Assembly (NCBI GenBank): GCA_028719205.1
Contig: JAQUKH010000007.1
Span: 1 to 64,000 of the forward strand
Length of the DNA: 64,000 nucleotides
Source of the DNA: a bacterium
GTDB lineage: Bacteria; JACRDZ01; JAQUKH01
Reading direction: 5' to 3'
Under the pieces are notes generated by a model that saw only the letters and a list, made by a program, of their open reading frames with translations, ran no database searches and had not been told where the DNA came from. Position 1 is the stretch's first letter. Every line of letters starts with the position of its first letter. The position numbers and the translations under genes are program-made. Shown here piece after piece: positions 39,484 to 47,984 of this stretch.

Positions 39484-40605
39484 TTATTTAAAGAAAATTC
39501 CTACAGGGTCAGCACTTATTCCTATTTGTCCTTTTATTACTTTCGTTTTTAAATCTATTACAGTCACATATCCAGCATATTTATATCCAGTACCATATCC
39601 TGTAAGTAAAATCGAATCATCCTGCGATATAACAGTTCCCATATCACCCCATATATTAGAATAATTTCCAAGTGAAATTTCTTCTTTTTCAAAAGTACTT
39701 GTATTTATTTTATAGAGTATAACATTATCATTTGCTTCACCATTAATAATATATAAATAATTATCATCATTTGTTAGCGCCGCTGAACCTTGTTTTACAA
39801 TAAAATTAGCTAATATATTACCATTATTTGAGTTCAACAGGATTTCACGTATCTCCCCATGATAAATAGCACTTATATAGAGTTTACTATTATCATGAGA
39901 CAAATCTAAATCACAAACAGTTTTTGTTTCTTCAGGTAAATAAAAGGAACTTATTAATCCAAAATTATTTGTATTTCTTTTTTGAATTAAATACTTTTCA
40001 GTATTTCTTTCTGTACCTGCAATATACATATATTCACCATCAGAAGAAAATTGATACATATACACTATAAAATTGCTGTCGTCAATTTCACCTATCTGAG
40101 AATAATTTTCCCCACTATATATAATAGTTTTACGATCCGAATTCTCATCTGACCCTATACCGACATAAATCTGATTTTTTGATATATTTAAAGCAAGAGT
40201 ACCGGTATATGAATATGAAACAGGTCTATCGATTTTTTTTATTATGGTAAAACTATTCACATCTAACACATTACAACTAAAATTTTCAAGTCCATAGCCT
40301 TTCTTTCTTACGCTATCATATACAATATCTCCAAAAAAACCGAATGCATCTGTCTCCCTTAGTATTTTCATTGAGTCAAAATCTACTTCATAGATTTTTT
40401 TCGCTGAATTTGCAATATAACCATACCTTTCAGCATAAACTGTGAAAAGACTATTTATTAATAATAGAAATACAAAGAATAATATTTTTTTATAATTTTT
40501 TTTAAAACTTATATACAAAAAAAGACACTGTGTTATCCTAAAGATATTAGGACAATACAATGTCTTCTTCAAAAACAAAATATTATTATCTATCATATTC
40601 TTCAC
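39484..40605 (-). CDS. Secreted beta-propeller protein, tandem paralogue
   Basis: The frame has 373 residues from a GTG at 40605 (an ATG follows at 40596). The mature part begins after a signal peptide (YKKILFFVFLLLINSLFTVYA) and matches the 38430-39479 protein: YEVDFDSMKILRE, DIVYDSVRKKGYGL, YQFSSDGEYMYIAG, QKRNTNNFGLISSFYLPE, LSHDNSKLYISA, ending YVTVIDLKTKVIKGQI. About 37 residues precede the signal peptide and are partly encoded by a hairpin followed by a T-run (40565-40517). The real start may therefore lie downstream, for example a TTG at 40518, or the hairpin may control transcription. Confidence 0.7.
   Translation of the reverse strand: MKNMIDNNILFLKKTLYCPNIFRITQCLFLYISFKKNYKKILFFVFLLLINSLFTVYAERYGYIANSAKKIYEVDFDSMKILRETDAFGFFGDIVYDSVRKKGYGLENFSCNVLDVNSFTIIKKIDRPVSYSYTGTLALNISKNQIYVGIGSDENSDRKTIIYSGENYSQIGEIDDSNFIVYMYQFSSDGEYMYIAGTERNTEKYLIQKRNTNNFGLISSFYLPEETKTVCDLDLSHDNSKLYISAIYHGEIREILLNSNNGNILANFIVKQGSAALTNDDNYLYIINGEANDNVILYKINTSTFEKEEISLGNYSNIWGDMGTVISQDDSILLTGYGTGYKYAGYVTVIDLKTKVIKGQIGISADPVGIFFK
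40517..40565 (-). promoter_or_regulatory. Hairpin plus T-run at the 5' end of the propeller gene (possible attenuator)
   Basis: On the minus strand, two 19-base arms (40565-40547 and 40541-40523) pair at 15 positions around TCCTAA/TTAGGA and are followed at once by a run of seven T. This has the form of an intrinsic terminator, but it lies at the start of the gene that reads through it. It may terminate an unseen upstream transcript or attenuate this one. Confidence 0.4.
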
Positions 40606-40696
40606 ATACCCCCGGCCACTGTGAAAGCATGTTATTTCAAAAAATATCTTTTATAGTATAAAACACATTTATGTATTTAATCAACTGGTTTCTTTT

Positions 40697-40740
40697 ACCT
40701 CCCCTTCCCCTCCTTTAAAAGGAGGGGATTAAAGGGTGGT
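40697..40740. repeat. Intergenic palindrome CCCCTCCTTT-A-AAAGGAGGGG with outer arms
   Basis: The perfect 10-base stem (40707-40727) is flanked by a weaker outer stem (ACCTCCCCTT against AAAGGGTGGT). It lies between the divergent propeller operon and queA, about 50 bases before the queA ATG. Similar sequences occur as dispersed palindromes in many bacterial genomes, from memory. There is no T-run, so a terminator is unlikely. Confidence 0.55.
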
Positions 40741-40789
40741 TAAAATACCGTTTGATAATGGGGGAAAATGTGTTAAGATTCCACCTACT

Positions 40790-41938
40790 ATGAAACTTTC
40801 AGATTTCGACTACCACCTCCCTGAAGAATTGATCGCGCAATATCCCGCACAAAAACGGGATGGGGCAAAAATGATGGTTGTGTATAGGAATACGGGAGAG
40901 ATCCTGCATAGGCATTTCAAGGACCTGCCTGATTTTCTGGATGAAAAATATCTGATTGTTTATAACGATTCCAAGGTCGTGCCCTGCCGCGCCTTTGGCT
41001 ATAAAAATGAAACCGGCGGAAAATTCGAGGTGTTCTTTTTATCCCCTTCGAGGATAACAAGGACTAAAAACGGATCCGCCTTAGTCGGACCGTTTAAGTC
41101 TTGTTTAAAAGAGACGGGGGATAATATATGGGAATGCATGGTCAAGCCGAAAAAACGGGCGCGAATCGGGACAAAAATAATCTTTCGTGAAAATTCCATG
41201 GAAGGAGAAGTAACAGGATTTACTGATGACGGGATGGTTAATATAAAATTCCCGGGAAATAAGAAAATTGAAAATTTTCTTAAAAAGTTCGGGCATATGC
41301 CCCTTCCCCCTTATATTAAAAGGGATTATGCGGCTAAAAACGATGAAGGTTTTGACCGTAAAAGATATCAAAGTATTTTCGCGGATAAAAACGGTTCTAT
41401 CGCCGCGCCTACCGCCAGCCTGCATTTTTCAAAAACAATTCTTAATAAACTTAAAAAAAAACATGTAGGCTTCACGTCAGTTACTCTGCATGTCGGATTG
41501 GGTACATTTCTTCCGTTGCGTGAAGAAGAGATCGAAAACACCAAACTTCATTATGAATATTATTCATTAGGTAAAAATACCGCGGATAAAATAAATCAGG
41601 CTAAAAAACAAGGTGTTAAGGTCCTGGCTGTCGGGACCACATCCACGCGTGTCCTGGAATCCGCCGGCGCTGAAAACGGGATAATCAAACCAAACGAAGG
41701 AAATACCAGCCTGTTCATTTATCCCGGGAAGAAATTTAACGTAGTTGATACCCTTTTAACCAATTTTCACCTGCCAAAGTCAAGTTTATTTATTCTTGTG
41801 TCCGCCTTTGCTGAAGCTGCGGCGGACAAGTGCGCCCTTTCCGGTACGGAATTGATAAAAAACGCCTATAGCGAGGCGGTTAAAAACAAATATAAATTTT
41901 TCAGCTATGGCGACTGCATGCTAATCCTTGACAAATAA
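40790..41938 (+). CDS. queA: S-adenosylmethionine:tRNA ribosyltransferase-isomerase
   Basis: QueA transfers and rearranges the ribosyl part of S-adenosylmethionine onto preQ1 in tRNA, giving epoxyqueuosine. Family words are MKLSDFDYHLPEELIAQYP, YNDSKVVPCRAFG, the GHMPLPPYIKR block, KNGSIAAPTASLHFSK, TLHVGLGTFLPL and NFHLPKSSLFILVSAF. The start is the ATG at 40790, where the family's N-terminus begins; a frame reading back to 40736 has no homology. The 382 residues exceed the usual size of about 340-350. Most of the excess is an insert at about residues 84-108 encoded by a palindromic repeat, between EVFFL and the strand ending WECMVKP. Essential motifs are intact, so the enzyme is probably active. 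Confidence 0.95.
   Translation: MKLSDFDYHLPEELIAQYPAQKRDGAKMMVVYRNTGEILHRHFKDLPDFLDEKYLIVYNDSKVVPCRAFGYKNETGGKFEVFFLSPSRITRTKNGSALVGPFKSCLKETGDNIWECMVKPKKRARIGTKIIFRENSMEGEVTGFTDDGMVNIKFPGNKKIENFLKKFGHMPLPPYIKRDYAAKNDEGFDRKRYQSIFADKNGSIAAPTASLHFSKTILNKLKKKHVGFTSVTLHVGLGTFLPLREEEIENTKLHYEYYSLGKNTADKINQAKKQGVKVLAVGTTSTRVLESAGAENGIIKPNEGNTSLFIYPGKKFNVVDTLLTNFHLPKSSLFILVSAFAEAAADKCALSGTELIKNAYSEAVKNKYKFFSYGDCMLILDK
41038..41107 (+). repeat. Palindromic repeat element inserted in frame in queA
   Basis: The left arm starts TTTATCCCCTTCGAGGATAA and continues CAAGGACTAAAAACGGA; the right arm is CCGTTTAAGTCTTGTTTA. AACAA and GACT pair with AGTC and TTGTT across a bulged G, at the same place as the bulged T in the 19067-19148 copy. 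The inner hairpin is TCCG-CCTTAGT-CGGA. The frame stays open through it and encodes SPSRITRTKNGSALVGPFKS and a few further residues. Confidence 0.8.
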
Positions 41939-41988
41939 CAATTTTTCTTATAGAATTATTGTTTTTAAATCAAATAAATAAAATATTT

Positions 41989-43488
41989 ATGCCTTTTATC
42001 CCAAAATTCATTACATACCTTTTTATTTGCTTCATAACATATGTAGGGACAAGATTTATTTATCTGACCCTTTCTAATTATATTACCGCGCTCAGAAAAC
42101 TTTCTAAAAGCAGTATATTGATTTCAGCCGCTATTTCTCTGAAATTATTCATTATATTCACGAAAACCGCAATTCCTTACGTATCAGACATATCAGACGC
42201 TTTAATATTTTTCACTTATGTTTTCCTGTTTATTCAAATTATCGACCTTTTAGTTACAGACTTGCTTTCAGCCAAATACCGGGCGATAACAATTCCCCCT
42301 CTTCTACACAGTATTATTCTCTGGATCATTTATGTAATAGTTGTTCTGTTTATTTTACGGACCTATCTCAATTTAAACATTACACCTCTGCTTGCCACTT
42401 CGGCTGTTTTTTCAATGGTTATCGGTTTGGCGTTACAGGACCTGCTGGTAAACCTTTTTTCAGGGATCGTCTTAAGCCTGGAAAAACCGTTTGATATCCA
42501 TGACTGGGTTTCCATAAATAATAATATCGGCAAGGTTTTCGCGATTACGTGGAGAACAACAAAGATCAGGCTGCGCAGTAATGACCTCGTTATTATCCCG
42601 AATGCCATAGTGACAAAACAGGAAATAATAAACTTCTCAGTACCTACAAAGGCCCATGAAAGAAAAATAGATATCGGCCTTAGCTACTCCACCCCCCCCA
42701 ACGAAGCTAAACAAATTATCTTTAAAGCTATAAAAGAAACTAACGGGATATTGGAAAATCCTGCCGCAAGGGTAACAATTTCCGGATACAAAGATTTCTT
42801 TCTGAACTATACGATCAGATTCTGGATCAATGACTATGATGACCTGGTAAGAATTGAAGATGATTTGCATACGCATATCTGGTACCTGCTTAAACGAAAC
42901 AATATAGAAATACCTTTCCCTACAAGAACAAGCTACATCCACTCGATGACTGATGAATTAATAAAAGAAAAAAACAACCAGAATGAAATTTTGTCATGGC
43001 TGAGACAGGTTGGAATTTTAAAGCCTTTATCTGAAAGTGAACTTACAGAACTCTCAAAAGGCCTGAATTTTCAGAAATTCGGCACAGGTGAAATTATATT
43101 CCATGAAAATGAACAGGGAGATTCTTTTTATATTATCAAAAGCGGGCTGGTTGAGGTCAGTAAGCAGGTTAAATTCGGCAAATCATCCGTTATTTCCACC
43201 CTTGGGCCCGGTAATTATTTCGGCGAAATGTCGCTTCTGACAGGGGAAAAAAGGAACGCGACAATTAAAGCGCTGGAAGACACGGAACTTATCGCCATTA
43301 CCCACGGCCCTTTTAAAAAGATCCTGGTAAATAATCCTGATATTGTAGAATCACTGAGCAGGATTTTAGAAGAACGGCAAAGCGGCATACTAAAGGAACT
43401 GGCAAACAGCCAGACAGGCAATGAAGTGCCTGCGGTTTCCGGTTATGATAAATTTATTAAAAAAATTAAAGTTTTCTTTGGAATATAA
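41989..43488 (+). CDS. MscS-type mechanosensitive channel with C-terminal cyclic-nucleotide-binding domain
   Basis: The protein has 499 residues from the ATG at 41989 (a TTG at 41959 is weaker). About four membrane spans cover 1-135. The MscS pore and beta domain have FSMVIGLALQDLLVNLFSGIVLSLEKPFD, GKVFAITWRTTKIR and NDLVIIPNAIVT. A cNMP-binding domain spans about 335-455: FGTGEIIFHENEQGDSFYII, GNYFGEMSLLTGEKRNATIKA (phosphate-binding cassette GEM...RNAT). This matches bacterial cyclic-nucleotide-gated channels of the MscS superfamily (bCNG), which are usually poorly mechanosensitive. It lies between queA and an RDD membrane protein gene. Confidence 0.9.
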   Translation: MPFIPKFITYLFICFITYVGTRFIYLTLSNYITALRKLSKSSILISAAISLKLFIIFTKTAIPYVSDISDALIFFTYVFLFIQIIDLLVTDLLSAKYRAITIPPLLHSIILWIIYVIVVLFILRTYLNLNITPLLATSAVFSMVIGLALQDLLVNLFSGIVLSLEKPFDIHDWVSINNNIGKVFAITWRTTKIRLRSNDLVIIPNAIVTKQEIINFSVPTKAHERKIDIGLSYSTPPNEAKQIIFKAIKETNGILENPAARVTISGYKDFFLNYTIRFWINDYDDLVRIEDDLHTHIWYLLKRNNIEIPFPTRTSYIHSMTDELIKEKNNQNEILSWLRQVGILKPLSESELTELSKGLNFQKFGTGEIIFHENEQGDSFYIIKSGLVEVSKQVKFGKSSVISTLGPGNYFGEMSLLTGEKRNATIKALEDTELIAITHGPFKKILVNNPDIVESLSRILEERQSGILKELANSQTGNEVPAVSGYDKFIKKIKVFFGI

Positions 43489-43931
43489 TGAGAACAAAGG
43501 CAAATATAGTTAACAGGTATATGGCAGGCGCGGTTGATTTCGGGATCGCAGTTCTTATTTATTTTATATTTACAAAATCATTAAAGATCAATATAATTCT
43601 CGCGAATATATTTGTTCTTTTCCGGGATTGCCTGAGCGGAGGGAAAAGCATAGGTAAAATGATATTTAATCTCAATACTTATAAATTGAAGGATGAGTCC
43701 CCTGCTACTTTCAGAGAATCGATTTTACGCAATTTCTTTTTTATTATTCCGATAATAAATTATCTGATGATCGCTGTTGAATTATTTTTGATATATTGGG
43801 ATCCTGACGGATCACGTATAGGAGACAAAATAGCAATGACACAGATCGTGGATGACGACACTAAACTTAACAAGGAAATTCAGGAGACGTTCATAGAGAT
43901 CCCTGAACAAAACGAGAAAAAAGAAATATGA
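43488..43931 (+). CDS. RDD-family membrane protein
   Basis: The 147-residue protein has three membrane spans, near 15-30, 33-47 and 85-107. RDD-type residues are visible in NRYMAGAVDFGIAVLIYF, RDCLSGGKSIGKMIFNL and WDPDGSRIGDKIAMTQIVDD. Its role is unknown; some RDD proteins are transporters or channel-associated. The start ATG overlaps the stop codon of the channel gene by one base, so the two may act together. Confidence 0.8.
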   Translation: MRTKANIVNRYMAGAVDFGIAVLIYFIFTKSLKINIILANIFVLFRDCLSGGKSIGKMIFNLNTYKLKDESPATFRESILRNFFFIIPIINYLMIAVELFLIYWDPDGSRIGDKIAMTQIVDDDTKLNKEIQETFIEIPEQNEKKEI

Positions 43932-44260
43932 ACGAAGAAAATATAACTTCAGAACCGGTTTTACAGGTTAAAGAAGAACCTCAGGCAATTCATAATATTG
44001 AGAAAAAACAACTTTATCCCATGGGAAAAGGCATGAAGTTCATTTTTTACATGCTTTCTTTCCTTATTTTTCCCGGAATTGTTTTTGGGGCGGCATTTTA
44101 CAGCAAAGATGATCCCGAATACCGTAATGTCGGTAAAAATTGTATTTATATCGCGTTGATCCCTTTACTTTTTTACCTGTTTATTATCTTTATCGCTCTT
44201 TTCTCCACCGGACAGGTTGGAGATGTTTTTGGGGACAGCATAAAAGATGTAGCATACTAA
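43928..44260 (+). CDS. Small membrane protein of unknown function
   Basis: The protein has 110 residues: a charged N-terminal part, then two membrane spans (FIFYMLSFLIFPGIVFGAAFY and NCIYIALIPLLFYLFIIFIALF) separated by SKDDPEYRNVGK. I do not recognise a family. It overlaps the RDD gene by 4 bases and ends one base before recO, so it is part of the operon. Confidence 0.65.
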   Translation: MNEENITSEPVLQVKEEPQAIHNIEKKQLYPMGKGMKFIFYMLSFLIFPGIVFGAAFYSKDDPEYRNVGKNCIYIALIPLLFYLFIIFIALFSTGQVGDVFGDSIKDVAY

Positions 44261-44261
44261 A

Positions 44262-45011
44262 ATGTATTTACGCACAGACGCGATTGTAATAAGTAAAAGA
44301 AATTTTCGTGAAAATGACAGAATAATAACTTTTTACACCCGGACATACGGGAAACTGGATGTATTGGTTAAAGGTATCAGAAAAATAGAAAATCGCTTCG
44401 GGAGTTCTTTGGAATTGTTTACCTATAACGAGATCCTTTTATGGGAAAAAAGGAAAGGAGACCTTTTAATACTTACCCAGTGCCAGACTAAAGAGTCTTT
44501 TTTTAAGATCCGCTCTGACCTGAAAAAGATCGCGTCGGCCTTTTACATAACTGACCTGGCAAGGGAACTTACAAAAGATAAAGACAAAAATATTGATATC
44601 TTTAATCTTCTTTTTACGTTCCTTTACCTTCTGGAAAAAGCGAACAAACCGGAGATAATAATTTCAAGCTTTCAATTGCGGCTGCTTTTTATCCTTGGTT
44701 TTGGGCCTGAACTGGACAAATGTGTTAACTGTAAAATTGTAATTTCAAAGAACATCAAATATTTCAGCCTGCAGTTTGGAGGGATTATTTGTAATAATTG
44801 CGCGAGATCATCGTCATCGAATATCAGTTTGGACCATAATACGGTAATGATAATGAATAAGTTGATCTACGCGCCGTTAAACAGCATAGAGAACGTAATT
44901 GTGTCTTTTGTAGCGTTAAAAAAAATAGAGCATTTGTTCTCACTTTATATTTTTTATCATATGGATAAAAAAATGAAATCAAAAAAAATAATAGAAAAAC
45001 TTATCAAATGA
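44262..45011 (+). CDS. recO: DNA repair protein RecO
   Basis: The 249-residue protein helps load RecA with RecR during recombinational repair. The N-terminal OB fold has [38 protein letters not shown] and [13 protein letters not shown]. The helical and zinc part has [14 protein letters not shown] and GIICNNCAR, giving four zinc cysteines. Length and order are normal. Position directly upstream of glyQ is common. It ends by overlapping the glyQ start. Confidence 0.92.
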   Translation: MYLRTDAIVISKRNFRENDRIITFYTRTYGKLDVLVKGIRKIENRFGSSLELFTYNEILLWEKRKGDLLILTQCQTKESFFKIRSDLKKIASAFYITDLARELTKDKDKNIDIFNLLFTFLYLLEKANKPEIIISSFQLRLLFILGFGPELDKCVNCKIVISKNIKYFSLQFGGIICNNCARSSSSNISLDHNTVMIMNKLIYAPLNSIENVIVSFVALKKIEHLFSLYIFYHMDKKMKSKKIIEKLIK

Positions 45012-45892
45012 AAAATAAACTGACTTTCCAGCAATTAATTTTTAAATTACAGAATTTTTGGAGTAAACAGGGATGCCTTATTCCTTCTTCCTATGATATT
45101 GAAGTCGGCGCGGGCACATTCCACCCTTCAACTTTTTTCAGGGTCCTTGGCCCGAAACCATGGCGCACAGCGTTTGTTCAGCCTTCAAGAAGGCCTACTG
45201 ACGGCCGGTACGGCCAGAACCCGAACCGCCTTCAGCATTATTATCAATTCCAGGTAATTATTAAACCTTCCCCTGCCGATATCCAAAGCCTGTATTTGAA
45301 AAGCCTTGAAGAATTAGGGATCAATCCAAAAGAGCACGATATACGCTTTGTTGAAGATGACTGGGAATCCCCTACTCTGGGCGCATGGGGATTAGGATGG
45401 GAGGTATGGCTGGACGGTATGGAAGTAACGCAGTTCACATATTTCCAGCAGGTCGGAGGTTTTGAGCTTGCTCCTGTTTCCGCTGAGATCACATACGGAA
45501 CGGAACGGTTATGCATGTTCATTCAGGAGGTTAACTCCGTGTATGATATCGAATGGCATAACGGAATAAAATACGGGGATGTTCATTTAAGGACCGAATC
45601 TGAATTTTCCGCTTACAACTTTGAACACGCGGATATCGGAATACATTTCAGCCTTTTTGAAAGTTATAAAAAAGAGGTGCTGAACCTCCTGGAAAAAGAC
45701 CTGGTTTTCCCGGCTTATGACTTTGTTTTAAAATGCTCCCATATATTTAATGTTTTAGACGCCCGCCAGGCCATCTCGGTAAGCGAAAGAACGCGATTTA
45801 TAGGAGAGATCAGAAATCTTGCGAAAAGATGCGCGGAAAAATACATGGAAAAATATACCAACAATGTAAGACAGGATGAAAATGGAAAATAA
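45008..45892 (+). CDS. glyQ: Glycyl-tRNA synthetase alpha subunit
   Basis: The 294-residue class II synthetase subunit has [20 protein letters not shown], the motif-2-like [54 protein letters not shown] and NGIKYGDVH. It pairs with GlyS (alpha2beta2) to charge tRNA-Gly; the alpha subunit holds the catalytic site. It overlaps recO by 4 bases and glyS by about 11-17. Confidence 0.97.
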   Translation: MKNKLTFQQLIFKLQNFWSKQGCLIPSSYDIEVGAGTFHPSTFFRVLGPKPWRTAFVQPSRRPTDGRYGQNPNRLQHYYQFQVIIKPSPADIQSLYLKSLEELGINPKEHDIRFVEDDWESPTLGAWGLGWEVWLDGMEVTQFTYFQQVGGFELAPVSAEITYGTERLCMFIQEVNSVYDIEWHNGIKYGDVHLRTESEFSAYNFEHADIGIHFSLFESYKKEVLNLLEKDLVFPAYDFVLKCSHIFNVLDARQAISVSERTRFIGEIRNLAKRCAEKYMEKYTNNVRQDENGK

Positions 45893-47954
45893 TTTATTAC
45901 TCGAAATCGGCACTGAAGAGATCCCCGCGAAATTATTGCAAAGAGGGATGGAATCTTTAAAAACTAAAAGCGCGGATATTTTACTAAATCACAGGATTTC
46001 TTATACCAATATTACCGTATATGGAACGCCCCGCAGGCTGATACTTTTAATAAACGGGCTTTCCGGCGGACAGGACGATATCTTATCGGAATTACGCGGG
46101 CCGGCTAAAAATATAGCGTTTGACCCTTCAGGGAAAATAACCGAGGCGGGACAAAGGTTTGCCGATAAATGCGGCGTTAAAACAAACAAACTGGTAGTAA
46201 AAGATTTTAAAAATAATGATTATGTCTTCGCTATAAAAAAGATAAAAGGCCAGAAAACTAAAAAGATCCTTCCTGAAATACTGCTGCAAATTATCAGATC
46301 TCTGGTATTCCCCAAACAGATGCGATGGGAAGAGACAAACTTCAAATTTGTGCGCCCTATCCGCTGGATAACCGCCCTGCTTAATGATAAGATCGTAAAA
46401 ATTTCGCTGGCATCCATAAGTTCTTCACGTCTTTCTTACGGCCACCGGTTAAAAGGGAATAAACCAGTTTTAATAACAGACGCTTTAAACTATAAAGCGA
46501 TAATTGAAAAAGAAATGGTCGTAATAGACCCAAAGGAAAGAAAAGATATAATAATAAAACAATTGAACGCTCTTACTCAAAACCTGAATGTAAACGCGAA
46601 AATTGTTTTTGATGAGGAATTGCTGGATCATGTCACTAACCTGGTTGAATACCCGAACGCCCTGGTAGGAAGTTTCGATGAAGCTTACCTTCAGCTGCCT
46701 TCCCAGGTGTTGATCACAGTAATGAAGGAACAGCAAAAATATTTCGCTCTTGAAGATAATAATAAAAAACTTTTACCTAATTTTGTTGTTGTGACTAACA
46801 GCCTGAAAGAATCCAGGGACACCATCAGACAGGGCAATGAATGGGTATTCAGGGCAAGGTTATACGACGCTAATTTTTTCTGGAATGAAGACAGAAAAGA
46901 TCCGTTGGAAAACCGCCTGAACGATTTAAATGGAATAGTTTTTCAGTATAAATTAGGCACGATCCTGGATAAGGTTGAACGGATCAAGAAGCTGTCAACT
47001 GATATTTCAGGGATCCTGGCGCTTAATCTGCCGGCGGATAAAATATCCAGATCAGCCGATCTCTGCAAAATAGACCTCCTAACAGAAATGGTAAAGGAAT
47101 TTCCTACCCTTCAGGGGATCATGGGAAAAGAATACTTTTTAGCTCAAAAGGGAGATCCCGAAATAGCGGAGGCAATTTATGAACATTACCTGCCGAGGTT
47201 TTCAAATGATGCTCTTCCTGAAACCGGGCTTGGCTCTGTTCTTTCGATCTCTGACAAAATAGATAATATCGCCTCCTTTTTCCTTTTAGGCAAGATCCCG
47301 ACAGGTTCTGAAGACCCGTTTGCCTTAAGGCGGCAGGCCAACGGTATACTTCACATAATATGGCGTAAAAATTACAATATTTCCTTATCCGCGCTGATCA
47401 AAAAAAGTTATACGCTCCTATCGGATAAATTATCAAAAACTAGTATCGAACTGGACATCATAAATTTCTTTCTGCAGAGATTCAGGAATTTACTGCTCGA
47501 AGAAGGCATAAAATATGATTGCATTGACGCTGTGCTTGCCGGCGGTTTTGATAATCCGCTTTTAGACAAAAAAAGGGCAAAAACAATGATGGATATTTAC
47601 GCGGAAAGCGATTTTAAAGAGATCGCGACTTCTTTCTCCCGTGTAACAAATATTTTAAAGAATATATCCCCTTCTTTCGATATAAACCAGGAGCTTTTAA
47701 CTGAAACCGCGGAAATTGAACTTTACCGGAAATTTCTGGCTATTAAGGAAGATTTTACAGGACAGATATATAAATATGAATATCATTCAGCTTATAATAA
47801 ATTGAAGCCGCTCAGGGAACCAATCGATAAGTTTTTTACTGATGTACTTGTAATGGATAAAAATAAAGAAATTCAACAAAACAGATTGAATTTGTTGTAT
47901 AATATTGCTTCAATGTTTTATAAAATAGCCGATTTTTCAAAAATTGTTATATAA
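45882..47954 (+). CDS. glyS: Glycyl-tRNA synthetase beta subunit
   Basis: The preferred start is the second ATG at 45882, because CAGGA lies at proper distance; an ATG at 45876 is in frame. The product is about 690 residues. Family words are [20 protein letters not shown], the middle part [55 protein letters not shown] and the C-terminal tRNA-binding domain. It recognises tRNA-Gly together with the alpha subunit. Confidence 0.96.
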   Translation: MENNLLLEIGTEEIPAKLLQRGMESLKTKSADILLNHRISYTNITVYGTPRRLILLINGLSGGQDDILSELRGPAKNIAFDPSGKITEAGQRFADKCGVKTNKLVVKDFKNNDYVFAIKKIKGQKTKKILPEILLQIIRSLVFPKQMRWEETNFKFVRPIRWITALLNDKIVKISLASISSSRLSYGHRLKGNKPVLITDALNYKAIIEKEMVVIDPKERKDIIIKQLNALTQNLNVNAKIVFDEELLDHVTNLVEYPNALVGSFDEAYLQLPSQVLITVMKEQQKYFALEDNNKKLLPNFVVVTNSLKESRDTIRQGNEWVFRARLYDANFFWNEDRKDPLENRLNDLNGIVFQYKLGTILDKVERIKKLSTDISGILALNLPADKISRSADLCKIDLLTEMVKEFPTLQGIMGKEYFLAQKGDPEIAEAIYEHYLPRFSNDALPETGLGSVLSISDKIDNIASFFLLGKIPTGSEDPFALRRQANGILHIIWRKNYNISLSALIKKSYTLLSDKLSKTSIELDIINFFLQRFRNLLLEEGIKYDCIDAVLAGGFDNPLLDKKRAKTMMDIYAESDFKEIATSFSRVTNILKNISPSFDINQELLTETAEIELYRKFLAIKEDFTGQIYKYEYHSAYNKLKPLREPIDKFFTDVLVMDKNKEIQQNRLNLLYNIASMFYKIADFSKIVI

Positions 47955-47984
47955 AAAAAGATAAATAATATAGGGGGTCTTTTT

